NCBI GenBank assembly: GCA_950060715.1
Contig: CATLVA010000004.1
Location: 1-18,122 of the forward strand
Reading direction: 5' to 3'
From: an uncultured Oligoflexia bacterium
GTDB lineage: Bacteria; Bdellovibrionota; Bacteriovoracia; Bacteriovoracales; Bacteriovoracaceae
Length of the DNA stretch: 18,122 nucleotides
Numbering within the stretch: the stretch's first letter is position 1; every line of letters starts with the position of its first letter. The notes beneath the pieces are model-generated. The model was not told the origin of the DNA. It worked only from the letters and a program-made list of their open reading frames with translations, and ran no database searches. A program made the translations under genes and the position numbers. This document shows positions 15,384 through 18,122 of this stretch, in pieces.

Positions 15384-15713
15384 ATGAAAAAACTATCATT
15401 TCTTTTACTATTGCTAGGTTCAGTATCTGCATTTTCTCAAGGTGGTACAGCAGAAAATTCGAAAAATACTGAAGTTAAGACTTACCGAGTAGGTGAAGTT
15501 TTTCATTCGCAAACGTTGGGCTTTTTCCTATTTAGTAATACTGAAGAAAAAGCGATGGAAATTTTAGTTGAAAATTGTATCGCGGACGGTAACGAAATTG
15601 ATAGATGTGAAAATGATCTTAATTTTGAGGTTGAGGATTATAAGCTTAGCAATGACTGTGGTGCTCCTATCTGTAACGGTGCAAGTATTTCCATGAGAGC
15701 TGAGCTGAGATAA
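15384..15713 (+). CDS. Small exported protein of unknown function
   Basis: A 109-residue protein I do not recognise. Residues 1-16 or so are a clear Sec signal peptide (MKKLSFLLLLLGSVSA), with mature chain from about Phe17. The mature part is acidic and contains four cysteines (65, 74, 92, 97), enough for two disulfides in an oxidising compartment. The ATG is preceded by GGAG six bases upstream. It starts a two-gene plus-strand unit with the protein-glutaminase homologue nine bases downstream. That pairing suggests a shared job: an inhibitor, a chaperone or a co-secreted partner of the enzyme would all fit, but none is shown by the sequence. The insertion sequence separates the gene from its original upstream region, so expression may now be altered. 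Confidence 0.75.
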   Translation: MKKLSFLLLLLGSVSAFSQGGTAENSKNTEVKTYRVGEVFHSQTLGFFLFSNTEEKAMEILVENCIADGNEIDRCENDLNFEVEDYKLSNDCGAPICNGASISMRAELR

Positions 15714-15722
15714 AGTCACACC

Positions 15723-16613
15723 ATGTTCAAATTTTTAATATTATCTGTGTTTACAATCCAATTAAGTATTGCAAACACAGATAAAAACCAAACGCTTCTC
15801 TATACTTCAGATCTACGATCTCCCCTGCTGGAGTGCCATGACTGCTTTACATGGGATGGGGAAAAGTTTTTTGAAAATAAAGCTAACTTATCTACTTTTC
15901 TGAGAAAAAATTGTCTCGATCAAAATAGCTCTGAGGGTGAAATTGCAGTAGATGTTTGTGAGACACTAATTCCTATAACGAAGGCTAATTTTAATGGAGA
16001 TATCATCTCTTCAAAACTTGCAAGCCAGCTACTAAGATTTCTGATGTATAGAACAGATATCACGTTTGAATACTTCGAAGACGGCTGTTATGCCAGAAAT
16101 GTAGTCATGAGAGATATCTTAAATAAAATTGGTATAAATTCTCAAAGTATATTCATTAAAGCAGATGACGGTAGGCGATTGGTAGCAGAAACCAATTTTG
16201 ATCAGGCTGATTGGAGATGGCATGTAGCTCCGGTTATTAAAACGAGAAATGACGAAGGACAAGTTGAAAAGGTAGTCATTGATCCCTCAATAAGTGATAA
16301 ACCAATTTCTGTTTCTAAATGGGCCAGCATTATGGGTCATGAATTTTGCCCGCAAAAGCTTTCTGAATCAGATTTCTTAAGCAAGGATAACTCTTGTGGG
16401 TACTATATTGATACTAAAGACACTGTATATGAAATAGATCTAGGTTGGACTGGACTATTCAAAAGAGAATTTGTTTATCTCTCTAGAGAAGAGAGAGTTA
16501 AAAAAGCAATTGAATTCATGTCTCAAAAGAAAGTTAAATCAAAAGTTAAAAAACGAATGAAGGCTTTTCCGAGATATGACTCGACCAGCAGAAACTATAT
16601 TTTACTAGACTAA
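15723..16613 (+). CDS. Exported protein-glutaminase (protein glutamine deamidase) family protein
   Basis: A 296-residue exported protein: signal peptide about 1-17, then an extra N-terminal region (about 20-105) with two Cys pairs (38/41, 64/79), then a domain resembling the protein-glutaminase of Chryseobacterium proteolyticum. Key segments are FEDGCYARNVVMRDIL with Cys122, ADWRWHVAPVI with His167, and VVIDPSI with Asp187, followed by PISVSKW. The His-Asp spacing is 20, equal to the known enzyme (Cys42, His83, Asp103), and the Cys-His spacing is 45 against 41. Such enzymes deamidate glutamine side chains in intact proteins. The N-terminal region may act as an inhibitory pro-part, as in the known enzyme. 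A basic C-terminal stretch (KKVKSKVKKRMK, about 269-280) is unusual. Its neighbours are a small exported protein nine bases upstream and, convergent with a nine-base gap, a symporter gene. A role in attacking prey or host proteins is speculation. Confidence 0.85.
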   Translation: MFKFLILSVFTIQLSIANTDKNQTLLYTSDLRSPLLECHDCFTWDGEKFFENKANLSTFLRKNCLDQNSSEGEIAVDVCETLIPITKANFNGDIISSKLASQLLRFLMYRTDITFEYFEDGCYARNVVMRDILNKIGINSQSIFIKADDGRRLVAETNFDQADWRWHVAPVIKTRNDEGQVEKVVIDPSISDKPISVSKWASIMGHEFCPQKLSESDFLSKDNSCGYYIDTKDTVYEIDLGWTGLFKREFVYLSREERVKKAIEFMSQKKVKSKVKKRMKAFPRYDSTSRNYILLD

Positions 16614-16622
16614 AGAGTAGAC

Positions 16623-17429
16623 TTAATTTCTCTCGATCGGAGTCCGGATATATTTATCTAAAGTCTTGGTAGCAATTAAATCTCCCCAAACATTAATAGC
16701 GGTGATGGGATAGTCCCAGAATCTATCCACAAGAAGATAAATACCAATCAATTCCAGTGGAATACCCGTCATTTGCATCACAGCACCAACCATCATGAGC
16801 CCACCTCCTGGAATCCCAGCAGTACCAGCTGCTGAAGTCATAACAAAAATAAAGATCAAGCTTTGCTGATAGACAGTTAGATCCATCCCAGAGTACTCAC
16901 CCAGAAAAATGATCACTAATGCTTGGTATAAAGCCGAACCATCCATATTAAGCGTGGCGCCTAAAGGCAGAACAAATCCCGCAGTATCACTAGAGACCTT
17001 AGCATTTTTCACCAGTACCTTCTGAGAAATAGGCAGCGCAGCTGCAGAACTAGCTGTGGTAAAAGCGAGTAAAACCGCCTCTTTTACTTGATATAAAAAT
17101 TTAATTGGGTTGATCTTTGCAAGCAAGAATCCCAATACAGGAAGAGTAATGATAGAATGAATTAAAGCCGCCAACGTGATGGCAAGAAATAGAGAGCCAA
17201 GTCCCTGAAAAACATCCGTTTCAGTTTTAACTACGATTGCTGCGATAAGGGAGAAAATTCCAATAGGTGCAACCTTTACGATCCATGCTATCACCTGCCC
17301 CATTAGGTCTTGCACTGCCTCCGAGAACTCCACAAGAGTTTTGCGTTTTTGCACATCAATTCTTAGGGAAGCCATTCCTACAATTAAGGTGAAGACAACT
17401 ATCTGAACAATATTTCCTTCAGATAAAGC
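16623..17429 (-). CDS. Dicarboxylate/amino acid:cation symporter (DAACS/SLC1 family), N-terminus missing
   Basis: An inner-membrane secondary transporter of the GltP/GltT type, 268 residues present of about 400; the open frame continues past Met at 17375 into ALSEGNIVQIVVFTLIVG, so that Met is internal. Visible family elements are the serine-rich hairpin TASSAAALPIS, LPLGATLNMDGSALYQ with the NMDG motif, GTAGIPGGGLMM (second hairpin), and DRFWDYPITAINVWGD. The last aligns with DRFLDMGRTMVNVTGD of GltPh. Asp394, Thr398, Asn401 and Asp405 are kept, but the substrate-carboxylate Arg397 is Ile (codon 16704-16706). A neutral or otherwise non-acidic substrate is therefore likely. The gene is cut at about 17,429 where unrelated sequence starts, probably by an assembly joint. 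It converges with the protein-glutaminase gene. Confidence 0.88.
   Translation of the reverse strand, partial: ALSEGNIVQIVVFTLIVGMASLRIDVQKRKTLVEFSEAVQDLMGQVIAWIVKVAPIGIFSLIAAIVVKTETDVFQGLGSLFLAITLAALIHSIITLPVLGFLLAKINPIKFLYQVKEAVLLAFTTASSAAALPISQKVLVKNAKVSSDTAGFVLPLGATLNMDGSALYQALVIIFLGEYSGMDLTVYQQSLIFIFVMTSAAGTAGIPGGGLMMVGAVMQMTGIPLELIGIYLLVDRFWDYPITAINVWGDLIATKTLDKYIRTPIERN
16641..16681 (-). repeat. Direct repeat, right copy (within symporter 3' end)
   Basis: Partner of 13530-13570, same orientation, 37 of 41 bases equal with 21 contiguous identical bases. Here it is part of the coding sequence for LIATKTLDKYIRT of the larger symporter gene. Confidence 0.75.
17407..17429. other. Joint between two unrelated genomes (probable assembly chimera)
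   Basis: Left of here the minus strand encodes a symporter; right of here the plus strand encodes flavobacterial RbfA. Across about 23 bases both readings are plausible (minus: ALSEGNIV; plus: TIFPSDK). Both genes are broken exactly here: the symporter lacks its N-terminal third and RbfA lacks its first half. This is the signature of a false join at a short shared word, not of a biological insertion, which would leave at least one partner or a mobile end. Confidence 0.8.
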
Positions 17430-17646
17430 AGAAACAGTAATTGCTGAAATAAATAAGTTGAAATATCAAATTAAACATCAAATAGCGCTTAAAACAAAGA
17501 ACCAATTACGCAGAATGCCTAACTTAGAGTTTTTTAACGATGATTCTTTAGATTATATCGCAGGAATAGAAGATGCTGTAAAAGGTAAAGAAAACCCAAT
17601 TGAAAACAGAGATTTATTAGACAAACGCAAGAAAGCAGGTAATTGA
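17407..17646 (+). CDS. rbfA: Ribosome-binding factor A, C-terminal part (flavobacterial)
   Basis: RbfA binds the 30S subunit and aids 16S rRNA 5'-end maturation. Only the second half is present. The frame opens after TGA at 17404 and reads IFPSDKAETVIAEINKLK, then KTKNQLRRMPNLEFFNDDSL (about 17488-17547), then DYI and GKENPIENRDLLDKRKKAGN. The segments IFP, QLRRxPNLxFFxDDSLDYI and GKENPIENRDLL are characteristic of RbfA in Flavobacteriia. A TTG at 17458 could be mistaken for a start, but homology begins about 50 bases before it. The stop TGA overlaps the TTG start of the downstream permease gene. In Flavobacteriia rbfA is commonly followed by exactly such a permease, so this fragment and the next gene belong together and not with the rest of the window. 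Confidence 0.88.
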   Translation, partial: TIFPSDKAETVIAEINKLKYQIKHQIALKTKNQLRRMPNLEFFNDDSLDYIAGIEDAVKGKENPIENRDLLDKRKKAGN

Positions 17647-18122
17647 ATTTTTCCTATTACATCGCTAAGCGGTATTTATTTACAAAAAGTAAAAACAATG
17701 CTATAAATATTATCTCATTAATAGCTACTATTGGTGTTTTTGCCGGTGCTTTAGCGTTATTTATTGTGCTTTCAGGGTTTTCTGGTCTTAAAGATTTTAG
17801 TCTTTCATTTACTAATGAGTTTGATCCAGATTTAAAACTACTTCCAGAACAAGGCAAAACAATAGTTGTTGATAGCCTTTTGCAAGAAAAAATTTCTGAA
17901 ATTGAAGGAATAGTAGCATACTCTAAAGTGATAGAAGAACGTGTCTTTTTAGATTTTAGAGAAAAAAACCAGATGGCTTTTATAAAAGGTGTCGATGAGC
18001 GTTTTAAAAGTGTAAATGCTATTGATAGTTCTTTATTTTATGGCACTTGGCTAAGTGATAAACCTAGCCATGTTGTGCTTGGTAATGGTATTTCGCAATC
18101 ATTATCTCTTGGAACATATGAT
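17643..18122 (+). CDS. FtsX/LolE-like ABC transporter permease, N-terminal part (flavobacterial, cut by window edge)
   Basis: The start is TTG at 17643, overlapping the rbfA stop (TTGA); 160 codons run to the window end without a stop. The protein begins MNFSYYIAKRYLFTKSKNNA, then has a transmembrane helix (IISLIATIGVFAGALALFIV, about 22-41) and the hallmark LSGFSGLKDFSLSF, then FDPDLKLLP, IEERVFLDF and FIKGVD. This is the usual N-terminal form of the LolC/E-like permeases encoded next to rbfA in Flavobacteriia, with the large periplasmic MacB_PCD-type domain starting. Codon use and wording differ from the LolC/E-type protein at 10,706, and the two should not be read as subunits of one complex. 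Confidence 0.88.
   Translation, partial: MNFSYYIAKRYLFTKSKNNAINIISLIATIGVFAGALALFIVLSGFSGLKDFSLSFTNEFDPDLKLLPEQGKTIVVDSLLQEKISEIEGIVAYSKVIEERVFLDFREKNQMAFIKGVDERFKSVNAIDSSLFYGTWLSDKPSHVVLGNGISQSLSLGTYD

Noticed and set aside
13724..16613. Secreted pair as passenger genes of the insertion sequence
   Set aside because: The perfect inverted repeats and target duplication enclose only the transposase; the pair lies outside, and no second copy of the element is present to form a composite transposon.
16623..17375. A complete 250-residue symporter starting at Met 17375
   Set aside because: The frame stays open upstream and encodes family sequence (EGNIVQIVVF); members are about 400 residues, so the Met is internal and the gene is truncated.
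17458..17646. A free-standing 62-residue gene starting at TTG 17458
   Set aside because: RbfA similarity continues about 50 bases upstream of the TTG in the same frame, so the TTG codes for an internal Leu of a truncated rbfA.
17657..17857. Minus-strand 66-residue frame
   Set aside because: It is antisense to the conserved N-terminus of the permease gene and has no recognisable content.
17407..18122. Horizontal transfer of flavobacterial rbfA-permease into the main genome
   Set aside because: Both genes at the border are cut at one point with a short shared word and no mobile-element end or repair scar; an assembly chimera is simpler.
1..18122. tRNA, rRNA, CRISPR array or riboswitch
   Set aside because: No cloverleaf-like sequence, rRNA core motif, regularly spaced repeats or recognised riboswitch core was seen in the intergenic stretches, which are nearly all under 40 bases.

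Overview
The window reads as a metagenomic contig in two unequal parts. Positions 1 to about 17,410 carry the envelope-biogenesis genes of a low-GC Gram-negative bacterium. The last ~700 bases are the end of rbfA and the start of an FtsX-type permease of clear Flavobacteriia character. Gene order in the main part (lysS, a LolC/E-type permease, lolD, bamA, skp/ompH, lpxD, fabZ, lpxA, a Gfo/Idh dehydrogenase, lpxB, lpxK) is the one known from delta-proteobacterial lineages. Together with the AT-rich sequence and a secreted protein-glutaminase homologue, this suggests Bdellovibrionota, perhaps Bacteriovoracia. That assignment is inference.

Positions 1-13,511 look like one long minus-strand operon. 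A promoter-like pair lies just upstream of lysS, and thirteen genes follow with gaps of at most 33 bases. Several starts overlap the preceding stop (ATGA or TAATG), so translation is probably coupled. The products cover lysyl-tRNA charging, lipoprotein release (LolC/E, LolD), outer-membrane protein assembly (BamA, Skp), lipid A synthesis (LpxD, LpxA, LpxB, LpxK and the FabZ dehydratase), a nucleotide-sugar-type dehydrogenase possibly serving 3-amino-sugar lipid A, a DUF3108 lipoprotein, and a GT4 glycosyltransferase cut by the left edge. lpxC, lpxH/I, waaA and msbA are not in the window.

Positions 13,512-17,429 are accessory. They hold a 3' remnant of a dicarboxylate-type symporter gene, then a complete 1,644-bp insertion sequence with perfect 23-bp terminal inverted repeats and an 8-bp target duplication. 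Next comes a plus-strand pair of exported proteins: an unrecognised 109-residue protein and a protein-glutaminase (protein glutamine deamidase) homologue with a visible Cys-His-Asp triad. A second, larger symporter gene runs towards them on the minus strand. The insertion sequence landed in the 5' leader of the secreted pair, with one target copy overlapping the ribosome binding site. A 41-base near-perfect direct repeat, made of the symporter 3' ends, brackets the whole accessory block.

Positions 17,407-18,122 do not belong with the rest. The symporter loses its N-terminal third where rbfA reading begins on the other strand, and both readings hold across about 23 bases. That is what a short-overlap assembly chimera looks like. 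The right-end permease should not be taken as a second Lol permease of the same organism.
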